Counted from the first letter of the stretch, positions 1 to 8,930 are shown. The stretch: 64,000 nucleotides of DNA from Alphaproteobacteria bacterium HT1-32 (GCA_009649675.1 WJPL01000002.1:744001-808000); one strand, 5' to 3'. Program-made: numbers and translations. The notes: generated by a model not told the origin, from the sequence alone.

Positions 1-449
1 TTGATGCAGGCATCCAGATTGACCCGCATTGCCGGATGGCTGGAATCCGGTACCGGAACATCCCGGGCAGGAAAGCGGGAGCCTTTGACGTCCATTGCAT
101 CGGCCCATTTCCAGAAACTGGCTTCCTGATCGTGGGCTTCTGCCTGTGGGGGCTGATCGGCGATCAGCAGTTCCATGACCATATTGCGAGAGGCTTTTGC
201 CCGGTCGCTGGCGGAGCTGACGACCATACCGTCGGCGGGTTTGCGCAGGCAGGAGGCGGCGAGAACCCGTTCCCCCTCGATTTCCACCATACAGGCACGA
301 CAGTTTCCGTCTGGCCTATAGCCGGGTTCTGGCCGGTAGCAGAGATGCGGAATTTCCGTGCCGAGGCGCTTTGCCACCTGCCAGATCGTTTCGTCTGGTG
401 CTGCTTCGACAGATTTGCCGTCGAGCGTGAATTTGACTGGCGCGCTCAT
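1..449 (-). CDS. fdhA: NAD-dependent formate dehydrogenase, alpha subunit (5' part only)
   Basis: This is the catalytic subunit of a soluble formate dehydrogenase (formate + NAD+ to CO2 + NADH); only the first ~149 codons lie in the window. The N-terminus is a 2Fe-2S ferredoxin-like domain as in NuoG/FdsA: cysteines occur in HLCYRPEPGYRPDGNCRAC and again in AASCLR. The molybdopterin (Mo or W) domain and the Cys/Sec active-site residue lie outside the window. The ATG overlaps the stop of the upstream beta gene (ATGA), so the two are translationally coupled. The closest arrangement I know is the two-subunit Fdh1 enzyme of methylotrophic alphaproteobacteria, where beta precedes alpha. Confidence 0.9.
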   Translation of the reverse strand, partial: MSAPVKFTLDGKSVEAAPDETIWQVAKRLGTEIPHLCYRPEPGYRPDGNCRACMVEIEGERVLAASCLRKPADGMVVSSASDRAKASRNMVMELLIADQPPQAEAHDQEASFWKWADAMDVKGSRFPARDVPVPDSSHPAMRVNLDACI

Positions 450-2149
450 GACAGTTCCTCCGGGAAAAAACGGAATACTGAGCGTAGCGGGTTAGGAGCT
501 GCCTGACCAAGGCCGCAAATACTGGCATCAGCCATCGCGTTGCAGAGTTCGGTGAGCAACGGCTGGTCCCAGTTATCCTGCTGCATCAGTTTGACCGCCT
601 TCTCAGTCCCGGCCCGGCAGGGGGTGCACTGGCCGCAGCTTTCATCCTCGAAGAACCGAAGAAGGTTCAGCGCGGCAGACTTCGCCGTATCCTTGTCCGA
701 GAGCACGACAACGGCGCCGGAACCCGTGAAACAGCCATGTTTTTCGAGATGGCCGAAGTCGAGGGGAATGTCTGCCATGGTGGCCGGAAGGATACCCCCG
801 GAGGCCCCGCCGGGCAGATAGCCATAGAAGCTGTGCCCGGATTCCATCCCGCCGCAGAACTCGTCGATCAGTTCCTGCATGGTGATGCCGGCAGGGGCTG
901 TCTTCACCCCCGGATGACGGACACGGCCGGAAACCGAATACATGCGATATCCTTTGCCGCCATGCCGTCCGAGGCTTCCCCACCAGTCTGCGCCACGCTC
1001 CAGAATTTCCGGAATCCAGTATAACGTCTCGATATTGTTGACCAGTGTAGGGCAGCCAAACAGGCCGACCTCGGCAACATAAGGGGGGCGATGGCGGGGC
1101 AGACCGCGCTTGCCTTCGATGCTTTCGATCATGGCGGATTCTTCGCCACAGATATAGGCACCGGCTCCCCGGCGAAGGTGGATGGTAATGCCATCAGACA
1201 GGCCGCTTTCACCGAGTGCCGCAATTTCTGTCTGCAAAATTTCCCGGGCCGCGGGGTATTCATCACGGAGATACAGATAAGCCTCGCTAATGCCGACAAC
1301 CCGGCAGGCCAGCAAAATGCCTTCAAGGATCCGGTGAGGTCTGGTTTCCAGACAATATCTGTCCTTGAAGGTGCCGGGCTCACCTTCATCCGCATTGATG
1401 GCCATCAGCTTGCGCCCCTCCATTCCGGAGACGATGCGCCATTTCCGGCCGGTCGGGAAACCGGCACCGCCCAACCCTCGCAGGCCACCATCCTCAAGGA
1501 TCGACATGATGCGGTCAGGAGAAATCGCGGCAGCCTGAAGCTGTTCAAGAATTTTATAGCCACCAGCTTCCCGGTAAGCGGTGAGAGTCTCATAATCTGG
1601 CAGGTTATGGGGTGGGGCAGAGGCGGCGGCCAGAACTGTCGCAGCCGTTGCGTGATCAATCTGGGAATGGCCGATTGCTGCAACGGGCGCGCGGTCACAG
1701 GCTCCCATACAGGGTGCGCGTACCACCCTGACATGATCTGATGAAGTGGATTGCAGGGACTGCAGCAGCTGCTTTGCCCCCTTCATCTCGCAGGTGATGC
1801 TGTCGCAGACCCGAATTGTGACGGGTGGGGGCGGGGATTCACCCTCGGGCACGATATCGAAGTGTGCATAAAAAGTGGCAACTTCGAAAACCTCGGCCAT
1901 CGGAAGTTTCATGGCCTCTGCCAGCGCTGCGAGGTGGCGGGCGCTCAGATGGCCATATTTGTCCTGGATGACATGCAGATGCTCGATCAGAAGATCACGT
2001 TGCAGGCTTTTGCCATCCAGCGTGGCCTGAATATCCTGAAGTGCCTCTGTTTCGACCTGACGACCCTTGGGTGTGCCCCGCGTCCCGCCTTTGCCAAAAC
2101 CCGGATGCGGGGGGCGATTGGGGGTTTTCAGCGGGTCATTCTGAGTCAT
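446..2149 (-). CDS. fdhB: NAD-dependent formate dehydrogenase, beta subunit (fused NuoE/NuoF type)
   Basis: Electron-transfer subunit carrying formate electrons to NAD+. Residues ~30-160 form a NuoE/FdsG-like thioredoxin-fold 2Fe-2S domain with ligands C115, C120, C147 and C151. From ~200 onward it is NuoF/FdsB-like, with the NADH/FMN motifs GLGGAGFPTGRKW and ADEGEPGTFKDR and a C-terminal 4Fe-4S motif SCGQCTPCR. The two domains are separate genes (fdsG, fdsB) in Cupriavidus-type operons but fused here, as in Fdh1B. I chose the ATG at 2149 (protein begins MTQNDPLK) because it follows a GGGAG motif; a further 50 codons upstream are open but do not resemble the family. It overlaps the alpha gene by 4 nt. 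Confidence 0.93.
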   Translation of the reverse strand: MTQNDPLKTPNRPPHPGFGKGGTRGTPKGRQVETEALQDIQATLDGKSLQRDLLIEHLHVIQDKYGHLSARHLAALAEAMKLPMAEVFEVATFYAHFDIVPEGESPPPPVTIRVCDSITCEMKGAKQLLQSLQSTSSDHVRVVRAPCMGACDRAPVAAIGHSQIDHATAATVLAAASAPPHNLPDYETLTAYREAGGYKILEQLQAAAISPDRIMSILEDGGLRGLGGAGFPTGRKWRIVSGMEGRKLMAINADEGEPGTFKDRYCLETRPHRILEGILLACRVVGISEAYLYLRDEYPAAREILQTEIAALGESGLSDGITIHLRRGAGAYICGEESAMIESIEGKRGLPRHRPPYVAEVGLFGCPTLVNNIETLYWIPEILERGADWWGSLGRHGGKGYRMYSVSGRVRHPGVKTAPAGITMQELIDEFCGGMESGHSFYGYLPGGASGGILPATMADIPLDFGHLEKHGCFTGSGAVVVLSDKDTAKSAALNLLRFFEDESCGQCTPCRAGTEKAVKLMQQDNWDQPLLTELCNAMADASICGLGQAAPNPLRSVFRFFPEELS

Positions 2150-2336
2150 CTTCTCGGTACTCCCGGGCTTTTGTTTTTTTTGATTGTGACGCCAGCATTT
2201 CGTGCCAGCGAACCGGCTGATATGCAACAGCGATCCGCAGGTCTGGTATGGGCTATCCGCGCCTGATTTTGACTGGATCGCGACGAAAACATTTTTCACC
2301 CATCTTTATCAAGGTTTTGCATTATCTGTCGCATTG

Positions 2337-2368
2337 GTGTCACAATTCATGGTGTAACAGGGTGACAC
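2337..2368. promoter_or_regulatory. Inverted repeat between fdh and AEP-transporter operons
   Basis: The 309-bp gap between the divergent formate dehydrogenase and AEP importer genes contains a 7-bp inverted repeat, GTGTCAC (2337-2343) and GTGACAC (2362-2368), with a related GGTGTAAC between the arms. It could be an operator for either direction. The importer's ribosome binding site AGAAGGGG lies at about 2443-2450. I see no small gene in the gap. The assignment is a guess from symmetry and position. Confidence 0.25.
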
Positions 2369-2458
2369 GCACATTCGTGGGGAGCTGGAGCGGGTGATCC
2401 TGTACCAGTTAAGTGATCTCGTGAAGCTCATTTAAACAATTCAGAAGGGGACCATAAT

Positions 2459-3487
2459 ATGTCGAAAATTGTTCAGCGCGCAGGTGCGTTGATTGCAGGC
2501 GTTGCAATGGCAGGTTTTGCCGCTCAGGCGATGGCTGCGACCGAACTGACTGTCTATACGGCGGTCGAAGCCGAAGATCTGAAGCGTTATGCCTCAGCAT
2601 TCAATGAAGATCATCCGGATATCAAGATCAACTGGGTGCGGGATTCAACGGGCGTTGTCACCGCAAAGCTGCTTGCTGAAAAAGACAATCCGCAGGCCGA
2701 TGTGGTCTGGGGTCTTGCGGCCACCAGCCTGATGCTGCTGAAAACCGAAGGCATGCTGGAACCCTATAAGCCGAATGGTGTCGAGAAGCTGGATCCGAAA
2801 TTCGTAGATTCTGCCAACCCGCCGTCATGGACGGGAATGGACGCCTGGATTGCTGCCGTCTGCGTCAATACGGTTGAAGCCAAGGCCAAAGGCCTGCCGA
2901 TGCCGACATCCTGGAAGGATCTGGCAAAGCCGGTCTACAAGGGACATGTGGCAATGCCGAACCCGAACAGCTCGGGCACCGGCTTCCTCGACGTATCGTC
3001 TTGGCTGCAGATTTTCGGTGAAAAAGAAGGCTGGGCCTTCATGGATGCCCTGCATCAGAACATCGCCTGGTACACCCATTCCGGCTCCAAGCCCTGCCGT
3101 CAGGCCGGTTCCGGCGAAGTGCCGATCGGTGTGTCCTTCGCATTCCGTGGTGCCAAGGTGAAAGCTCAGGGTGCACCGGTTGAGATTGTCCTGCCGTCCG
3201 AAGGTGTGGGCTGGGACATGGAAGCAACAGCGATCATCAAGGGCACGAAGAAGATGGAAGCCGCCCAGACGCTGGTTGACTGGTCGATCACAAAGAAGGC
3301 CAACGAACTGTATAATTCCGGATATGCTGTTGTTGCCTATCCGGGTGTTGCCGCGCCGGTGGAACATTTCCCGACAGGCATCCTTGAGAAAATGATCGAT
3401 AACGATTTCGAATATGCTGCGAAAAACCGCAAGGCGATCCTTGCTGAATGGCAGAAGCGTTACGATTCGAAATCAGAAGCGAAGTAA
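2459..3487 (+). CDS. phnS: 2-aminoethylphosphonate ABC transporter, periplasmic binding protein
   Basis: Extracellular solute-binding protein of the iron/AEP-binding class (342 aa) with a clear signal peptide, residues 1-26, ending AQAMA before ATELTVYTA. The fold signature TVYTAVEAEDLKRY, the ADVVWGLAATS segment and the STGVVTAKLLAE region resemble the PhnS2/AepX family of AEP binders. The gene order (binding protein, ATPase, fused permease, then PhnW and PhnY downstream) supports AEP as ligand rather than ferric iron. It is the first gene of the operon and is followed by a strong stem-loop that may raise its mRNA level relative to the membrane genes. Ligand specificity is inferred from family and context. 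Confidence 0.85.
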   Translation: MSKIVQRAGALIAGVAMAGFAAQAMAATELTVYTAVEAEDLKRYASAFNEDHPDIKINWVRDSTGVVTAKLLAEKDNPQADVVWGLAATSLMLLKTEGMLEPYKPNGVEKLDPKFVDSANPPSWTGMDAWIAAVCVNTVEAKAKGLPMPTSWKDLAKPVYKGHVAMPNPNSSGTGFLDVSSWLQIFGEKEGWAFMDALHQNIAWYTHSGSKPCRQAGSGEVPIGVSFAFRGAKVKAQGAPVEIVLPSEGVGWDMEATAIIKGTKKMEAAQTLVDWSITKKANELYNSGYAVVAYPGVAAPVEHFPTGILEKMIDNDFEYAAKNRKAILAEWQKRYDSKSEAK

Positions 3488-3507
3488 GACCCCGCTTTTG
3501 GGTCAAG

Positions 3508-3540
3508 GCGGCCTGCCGGATGATCAGTCCGGTGGGCCGC
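3508..3540 (+). terminator. Stem-loop between binding protein and ATPase genes
   Basis: GCGGCC (3508-3513) pairs with GGCCGC (3535-3540), enclosing CCGGA/TCCGG and a TGATCAG loop, followed by a loose T-rich stretch (3545-3553). The genes on both sides read in the same direction and belong together. It is therefore more likely a partial terminator or 3'-end stabiliser that favours binding-protein mRNA than an operon end. A second small hairpin (GACCC/GGGTC, 3488-3504) precedes it. Confidence 0.5.
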
Positions 3541-3571
3541 TGCTGTTTGTTTTCAGGGGGAATTACGGATT

Positions 3572-4654
3572 ATGTCTAAAGCTGCGCCATATCTTCGCGT
3601 CACTGATGTCACCAAAAAATTTGGCGAATTCACGGCGTTGTCTGAAGTTTCATTGTCGGTGAATGAGGGGGAATTCGTTTGTTTCCTCGGTCCCTCCGGC
3701 TGCGGCAAGACGACCTTGCTGCGGGCCATTGCCGGACTGGATTACCAGACCAGCGGGCGCATAGAACAGGCGGGAGAAGACATTTCCAATCTGCCGCCGG
3801 CCCTGCGCGATTTTGGCATCGTCTTCCAGTCCTACGCGCTGTTTCCAAACCTGTCTGTAAAAGCCAATGTGGCGTATGGGCTGGAAAACCGGCGGATGCC
3901 GAGGGCTGATATAAACCGGCGTGTTGATGAGTTGCTCGGGCTTGTCAGTCTGGCCGATCAGGGCAGCAAATATCCGTCCCAGCTTTCGGGTGGCCAGCAG
4001 CAACGTGTGGCACTGGCCCGGGCACTGGCACCATCGCCGGGCCTGCTGTTGCTGGATGAGCCGCTGAGCGCGCTGGACGCAAAGGTCCGGGTGCGCCTGC
4101 GCGGGGAAATCCGCGAATTACAGCAGCGTCTCGGTGTCACGACGATCATGGTGACACATGATCAGGAAGAAGCCCTGTCGATGGGTGACAGGATTGTCGT
4201 CATGGATCATGGCTGTATTGAGCAGGTTGGTACGCCCGAAGAGATCTACAGCACGCCGGCAACACCATTTGTTGCTGACTTTATCGGTGCGATGAATTTC
4301 CTGCCGGCAATGGCTTCTGCCGGACATGTGCAGATCGGGGAGGCGGGGTTCATTGCAGAAACACCGACAAGCCTGGCCGGGAAGCCGGTAATTGCGGCTA
4401 TCCGCCCGGAAGATATTCAGTTGCAGGGGGTTGAGTCCGGAGGTGGCAATGTGGTCGAAGCCGTCATCCGTTCGATGGAATTCCTCGGTACGTTCTATCG
4501 CGTTGACCTGCAATGCGCTGCTTTTGGTGAAGTTGAACTGTTTGCGGATATGTCCCCGAACATGGTTCGGCGACAAAATCTCGTTACAGGGAAACAGCTT
4601 CCGGTCCGGTTTCCTCCGGAATTGATGCGAATTTTCCCGGGGAGCGCCGCATGA
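3572..4654 (+). CDS. phnT: 2-aminoethylphosphonate ABC transporter, ATP-binding protein
   Basis: Cytoplasmic ATPase of the importer (360 aa). Walker A GPSGCGKTT is at residues 40-48; the signature LSGGQQQR, Walker B LLLLDEPLSALD and switch histidine in VTHDQEEA follow. The C-terminal ~110 residues form the TOBE-type regulatory domain found in CUT1/FbpC/PotA-like ATPases. It starts 85 nt after the binding-protein gene behind an AGGGGGAA ribosome binding site. Its stop overlaps the permease start (ATGA), indicating translational coupling. The family resemblance is to PhnT2; the AEP substrate is inferred from the operon. Confidence 0.87.
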   Translation: MSKAAPYLRVTDVTKKFGEFTALSEVSLSVNEGEFVCFLGPSGCGKTTLLRAIAGLDYQTSGRIEQAGEDISNLPPALRDFGIVFQSYALFPNLSVKANVAYGLENRRMPRADINRRVDELLGLVSLADQGSKYPSQLSGGQQQRVALARALAPSPGLLLLDEPLSALDAKVRVRLRGEIRELQQRLGVTTIMVTHDQEEALSMGDRIVVMDHGCIEQVGTPEEIYSTPATPFVADFIGAMNFLPAMASAGHVQIGEAGFIAETPTSLAGKPVIAAIRPEDIQLQGVESGGGNVVEAVIRSMEFLGTFYRVDLQCAAFGEVELFADMSPNMVRRQNLVTGKQLPVRFPPELMRIFPGSAA

Positions 4655-6351
4655 GCGGCAAAGTCAGCCCGGCTGCCGCAAGGGTGAAGCCGGTTCTCGG
4701 CCGTGATGACTGGATCATGCGGCTGTCGATGCTGGCGATTGGTCTGTTTCTTGTGGTGGCGGTTATGCTGCCACTCTATGCCATGCTGTCGAAAAGCCTT
4801 GAGGACAAGGATGGTAACTTCCTGGGGCTGGCAAACTATGCCGAGTATTTTGCGACGCCGGCACTGTTCAATTCGATTTTCAACAGCCTGTCGATCGCCC
4901 TTATAGCCACTGTCGTCGTAATCTCTGTGGCCTTCATTTATGCCTATGCGCTGACCCGCACCTGTATGCCATTCAAATGGGTGTTTCGGATTGTCGCTCT
5001 GATTCCGCTGCTGACACCGTCATTGCTGGGCGGCATTTCACTCGTTTACTGGTTTGGGAATCAGGGGGTGGCCAAGGCTCTGCTGGGGGATCAGTCAATT
5101 TATGGCCCGATCGGCATCGTCATCGGATCCTGTTACTGGGTGTTTCCGCATGCGCTGATTATTGTGATTACGGCCCTGTCGATTTCTGATGCGCGGTTAT
5201 ATGAAGCCGCGACTGCACTGCGGACCTCACGGTTGCGGACGTTCCTGACAGTCACCCTGCCGGGCGCGCGATATGGCCTCATCAGTGCCAGCTTTGTGGT
5301 TTTCACGCTGGTTTTTACCGACTTCGGGGTGCCCAAGGTTATTGGCGGCAATTACAACATGCTGGCGACCGACGTGTATAAGCAGGTCATCGGTCAGCAG
5401 AATTTCCAGATGGGGGCCGTGGTTTCCGTTGTGCTTCTCGCACCTGCGCTGCTGGCTTTCTTTGTCGACCGCTGGGTGCAGCATCGTCAGGTGGCTCTGT
5501 TATCCGCACGTGCTGTTCCGTTGCAGCCAAAACCTGATCGCCGTGTCGACATGATGATGCTGGTGTTCTGCACCATCGTCGCCCTGCTGATCATCGGCAT
5601 GCTGGGCATGGCGCAATATGCGGCTCTGGTGAAGTTCTGGCCTTATAACCTCGAACTGTCGTTCAACAATTACCGCTTTGACCTGATGGATGGTGGCGGC
5701 TGGGATTCCTATTTCAATTCCATCCGCATGGCATTGTATAGCGCTCTGTTCGGCACAGTGATCGTGTTCTTCGGGGCTTATCTGGTGGAGAAGGGCCGGG
5801 GATTCCAGACCGGTCGGATGGCTTTTCAGTTTCTTGCTATCGTGCCGCTGGCGGTTCCGGGGCTGGTTCTGGGGCTGGCTTATATCTTCTTCTTCAACAA
5901 TCCGGATAACCCGTTCAATTTCCTTTATCAGACCATGGGAATTCTGGTGGTCTGTACCGTCGCGCATTTCTATACGGTCAGCCATCTGACGGCGACCACG
6001 GCGCTGCAGCAGATGGATGCCGAGTTTGAATCTGTTTCGGCCTCGCTGAAGGCTCCGTTCTATCGCACGTTTGCGAAAGTGACGGTTCCGGTCTGTCTGC
6101 CGGCCATTCTCGACATCTCGATCTATCTGTTCATGAATGCGATGACGACGGTGTCAGCCGTGGTTTTCATTTACTCAACGGATACAACGCTGGCTTCTGT
6201 TGCGGTCATGAATATGGACGACGCCGGGGACATTGCCCCTGCGGCGGCAATGGCGATGATGATTGCCTATACCTGTGCCGTGGCCCGTATTATTCATGCA
6301 GTTCTAAGCAAAGGCGTTGTGGCGCGAACCCAAGCCTGGCGGACACGTTAG
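4651..6351 (+). CDS. phnU: 2-aminoethylphosphonate ABC transporter, fused permease
   Basis: Inner-membrane permease of 566 aa with two tandem binding-protein-dependent transport domains of about six membrane segments each. The first runs from ~25 to ~280 and the second from ~310 to ~555. An EAATALRTSR-type EAA loop in the first half and its counterpart (ESVSASLKAPFYRTF) in the second contact the ATPase. Such duplicated permeases are typical of the FbpB/PhnU2 group, so one polypeptide forms the whole channel. It overlaps the ATPase gene by 4 nt and ends just before the RidA-family gene. Confidence 0.87.
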   Translation: MSGKVSPAAARVKPVLGRDDWIMRLSMLAIGLFLVVAVMLPLYAMLSKSLEDKDGNFLGLANYAEYFATPALFNSIFNSLSIALIATVVVISVAFIYAYALTRTCMPFKWVFRIVALIPLLTPSLLGGISLVYWFGNQGVAKALLGDQSIYGPIGIVIGSCYWVFPHALIIVITALSISDARLYEAATALRTSRLRTFLTVTLPGARYGLISASFVVFTLVFTDFGVPKVIGGNYNMLATDVYKQVIGQQNFQMGAVVSVVLLAPALLAFFVDRWVQHRQVALLSARAVPLQPKPDRRVDMMMLVFCTIVALLIIGMLGMAQYAALVKFWPYNLELSFNNYRFDLMDGGGWDSYFNSIRMALYSALFGTVIVFFGAYLVEKGRGFQTGRMAFQFLAIVPLAVPGLVLGLAYIFFFNNPDNPFNFLYQTMGILVVCTVAHFYTVSHLTATTALQQMDAEFESVSASLKAPFYRTFAKVTVPVCLPAILDISIYLFMNAMTTVSAVVFIYSTDTTLASVAVMNMDDAGDIAPAAAMAMMIAYTCAVARIIHAVLSKGVVARTQAWRTR

Positions 6352-6352
6352 G

Positions 6353-6772
6353 ATGAGTGGTCTGGGACAGGAAATGGCAGCGATGATTGAACGCATCATG
6401 CCGGCAGGCTCGCCGGCACCGGTTGCCCCCTACAGTCACGCCGTAGCTTACGGCCCGTTTGTCTTTATCACCGGCCAGATGCCGATTGATACGGCGACGG
6501 GTGACTATATCCGGGGCAGTTACGCAGAACAGACAGATGCCTGCATGCGGAATCTGGAAACCATTCTGGCTGCCAGCAACAGCTCATGGGAACAGGTGAT
6601 GCATGCCCGTTTGTTCATCACTGATTTCGACCGGTATGACGAGGTCAACGATGCCTATGCCCGCTGGTTCGAGCCGGGAAAGTTGCCAGCCCGGACCTGT
6701 GTTGGTGTGACCGGACTGGCAGGTGGTGCGAATGTCGAGATTGACCTGATTGCAGCCCGCTCAACGGACTGA
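6353..6772 (+). CDS. RidA-family (YjgF/UK114) imine/enamine deaminase-like protein
   Basis: Small protein of 139 aa from this start; the RidA fold begins at MIERIMPAGSPAPVAPYSHAV, so an ATG at 6374 or 6383 is also possible. The family hydrolyses reactive 2-aminoacrylate-type imines released by PLP enzymes. The conserved CVGVTGLAGGANVEID segment includes the region carrying the catalytic arginine in canonical RidA (here RTCVGV), so deaminase activity is plausible. It follows the permease stop by 1 nt and belongs to the AEP operon. Detoxifying an intermediate of AEP transamination is my inference; the family also includes members without deaminase activity. Confidence 0.8.
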   Translation: MSGLGQEMAAMIERIMPAGSPAPVAPYSHAVAYGPFVFITGQMPIDTATGDYIRGSYAEQTDACMRNLETILAASNSSWEQVMHARLFITDFDRYDEVNDAYARWFEPGKLPARTCVGVTGLAGGANVEIDLIAARSTD

Positions 6773-6778
6773 TGAGCG

Positions 6779-7660
6779 TCAGCCAGTCGTTGCGCGGTCA
6801 CGGATTTCCCGCGACAGGTCCATAAAGGCCCGGACGATGCGCAGACGGCGGCGTTCACGCAGGCAAACCAGATATTCGGTCATCCCGACATCCGCGTTCT
6901 GAATATCCAGTATGGCAAGGCCGGCGGCTTCACCGATTTCTGCGTTGGATACGATGCCAATACCGAGACCCGCTGAGACGGCTTCCCGAACCGCTTCCCG
7001 GCTGTCCATTTCCATGATCGTGTGCGGAACGATTTCAGCGCGGTCCAGTGCTTCCTCGAATATCTGGCGGGTAACGGAGCCGGACTCACGGAGGATAAGG
7101 CGTTCCTGTGCGATTTCGGTCAGGTTGATACCTTTCCGGCCGGCAAGCGGGTGGTCAGACCGCATGAAGACAACCAGATGGTCTTCCCGCAGGACGATGG
7201 AAACCAGACGGTCGTCGACCTGCAGGCGGGCAACGACCGCGATATCTGTACGATAATCCAGCAGATCGTGGAGTACCTTGTCGGAATTGCCGGTCGACAG
7301 GCCGATGGTAATGCCGGGAAAGCGTTTGACGAATTCGGTCAGGATCGGGGTGACATGCATCGGGCTGTCGATGCCGATCTTCAGATGTCCACCTTCCAGC
7401 GCCCGGTTCGCAGTGAGCAGTTCGGCGGCCTGTTCTTCAAGATCAAACAGGCGACGGGTAATCTGTAACAGAGTCTCACCCAGGTCGGTAAGTTCTATGC
7501 CGCGACCACGTCGGTCAAACAGGCGGATACCATAGGAATCTTCCAACCCCTTGACCTGAGCGGAAATCGTCGGTTGTGTGACGCGCAGTGCAGCGGCTGC
7601 CTTGGTGAAGCTGCCTTCAGTTGCGACCTGATGAAAAGCTCTGAGTTGGGCGTGATTCAT
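6779..7660 (-). CDS. LysR-family transcriptional regulator, probable regulator of AEP catabolism
   Basis: A 293-aa LysR-type regulator with an N-terminal winged helix-turn-helix (residues 1-60; FTKAAAALRVTQPTISAQVKGLE) and a LysR substrate-binding domain (~90-290). It is transcribed away from phnW, the classic LysR arrangement, and converges on the importer/RidA genes. Regulators in this position in other AEP loci respond to AEP or a product. The effector is not visible here. A perfect 6-3-6 palindrome in the intergenic region (7680-7694) is a candidate binding site. Confidence 0.85.
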   Translation of the reverse strand: MNHAQLRAFHQVATEGSFTKAAAALRVTQPTISAQVKGLEDSYGIRLFDRRGRGIELTDLGETLLQITRRLFDLEEQAAELLTANRALEGGHLKIGIDSPMHVTPILTEFVKRFPGITIGLSTGNSDKVLHDLLDYRTDIAVVARLQVDDRLVSIVLREDHLVVFMRSDHPLAGRKGINLTEIAQERLILRESGSVTRQIFEEALDRAEIVPHTIMEMDSREAVREAVSAGLGIGIVSNAEIGEAAGLAILDIQNADVGMTEYLVCLRERRRLRIVRAFMDLSREIRDRATTG

Positions 7661-7679
7661 GATTTCAGATAGATAGGGT

Positions 7680-7717
7680 CAATGCAGAGCATTGGCAATA
7701 AAGATTGGACTTATAAT
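7680..7717 (+). promoter_or_regulatory. Candidate LysR operator and phnW promoter
   Basis: CAATGC-AGA-GCATTG (7680-7694) is a perfect interrupted palindrome in the 112-bp gap between the divergent LysR gene and phnW. A consensus -10 hexamer TATAAT follows at 7712-7717, so the right half-site overlaps the expected -35 region, a placement usual for LysR-type activation. The ribosome binding site AGGAGA for phnW is at 7762-7767. The palindrome and hexamer are seen directly; their role is inferred. Confidence 0.5.
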
Positions 7718-7772
7718 GCTGTTTTGCGCGATTTTGTCATCGCGCTGGAAACAGCCAACGCAGGAGAATGAC

Positions 7773-8906
7773 ATGACGACAGATAACCGTGACCCCTGGC
7801 TGCTGACGCCGGGACCGCTGACGACCTCACTGACGGTAAAGCAGGCAATGCTGCATGACTGGGGCTCACGCGATACGCGGTTCATCGAGATGACGGCACG
7901 TATCCGGTCTTCCGTTCTGGCTCTTGCCGGCGGCGAGGGGACGCATGTCGCAGTTCCCCTGCAGGGCAGCGGAACGTTTATCGTCGAGGCGACGATTGCC
8001 ACGCTGCTGCCCCGTGACGGCAAATTGCTGGTGCTGGTCAACGGTGCTTATGGCCATCGCATGGTCAAGATGTGCAAATATCTGGACCGCGCCTGCGAAT
8101 TTCTTGAATGGGCAGAGGATGTTCCCGTTAATCCGGCGGAAGTTGTCGCCCGTCTGGAACAGGATAAGTCGATTACGCATGTGGCAGTTGTTCATTGCGA
8201 AACAACATCCGGCATTCTGAATCCGTTGTCTAAGATCGCCGAAGTTGTTGCCGCGCAGAACCGCTCGTTGCTGATTGATACCATGAGTGCGTTTGGTGCG
8301 CTGCCAGTCGATGCCAGGGAAATTCATTTTGATGCCCTGATGGCCTCGTCGAATAAATGCCTCGAAGGGGCCCCGGGTGTTGGTTTTGCGGTTATTCGTC
8401 AATCCGTCCTCGAAAAGACGGCGGGCAACAGCCATTCACTCAGCCTTGATCTGTATGAGCAGTGGAAAGCACTGGAGGCGAATGGTCAGTGGCGTTTCAC
8501 ACCGCCGACGCATGTGCTGGCGGCGCTTGATGTGGCGATTGCAGAACATCACGCAGAAGGTGGTGTCGCCGGTCGCGGGGCGCGATATGCCGATAACTGC
8601 AGGATCCTGATCGACGGGATGCGGGAAATGGGTTTCGAAACCCTGCTGCCCGACAGTCTGCAGGCGCCGATCATCATTACCTTCCATATGCCGGAAGACC
8701 CGGCATTTGATTTCGGAAAATTCTATGACCGCCTCGCGGCGATGGGTTTCGTTATTTATCCGGGGAAACTGACTGTCGCGCCGAGTTTCAGGGTTGGATG
8801 CATTGGGCGTCTGGGTGCTGACGAAATGCGCGGTGCGCTGGCTGCCGTGAAGACGGTCATTACGGAAATGGGTGTAACACGTCTCGGGCCGCCAAAGGCA
8901 GCCTGA
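7773..8906 (+). CDS. phnW: 2-aminoethylphosphonate:pyruvate transaminase
   Basis: PLP enzyme converting AEP + pyruvate to phosphonoacetaldehyde + alanine. The N-terminus PWLLTPGPLTTSLTVKQAML is characteristic of PhnW, and the PLP lysine is in ASSNKCLEG after the DTMSAFG aspartate region. The length of 377 aa is normal. I start at the ATG at 7773, behind an AGGAGA site; an upstream in-frame start would add 27 unconserved residues. It is the first gene of a two-gene operon with phnY. Confidence 0.94.
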   Translation: MTTDNRDPWLLTPGPLTTSLTVKQAMLHDWGSRDTRFIEMTARIRSSVLALAGGEGTHVAVPLQGSGTFIVEATIATLLPRDGKLLVLVNGAYGHRMVKMCKYLDRACEFLEWAEDVPVNPAEVVARLEQDKSITHVAVVHCETTSGILNPLSKIAEVVAAQNRSLLIDTMSAFGALPVDAREIHFDALMASSNKCLEGAPGVGFAVIRQSVLEKTAGNSHSLSLDLYEQWKALEANGQWRFTPPTHVLAALDVAIAEHHAEGGVAGRGARYADNCRILIDGMREMGFETLLPDSLQAPIIITFHMPEDPAFDFGKFYDRLAAMGFVIYPGKLTVAPSFRVGCIGRLGADEMRGALAAVKTVITEMGVTRLGPPKAA

Positions 8907-8930
8907 CACTTTCAAACAGGAGACTACAAA

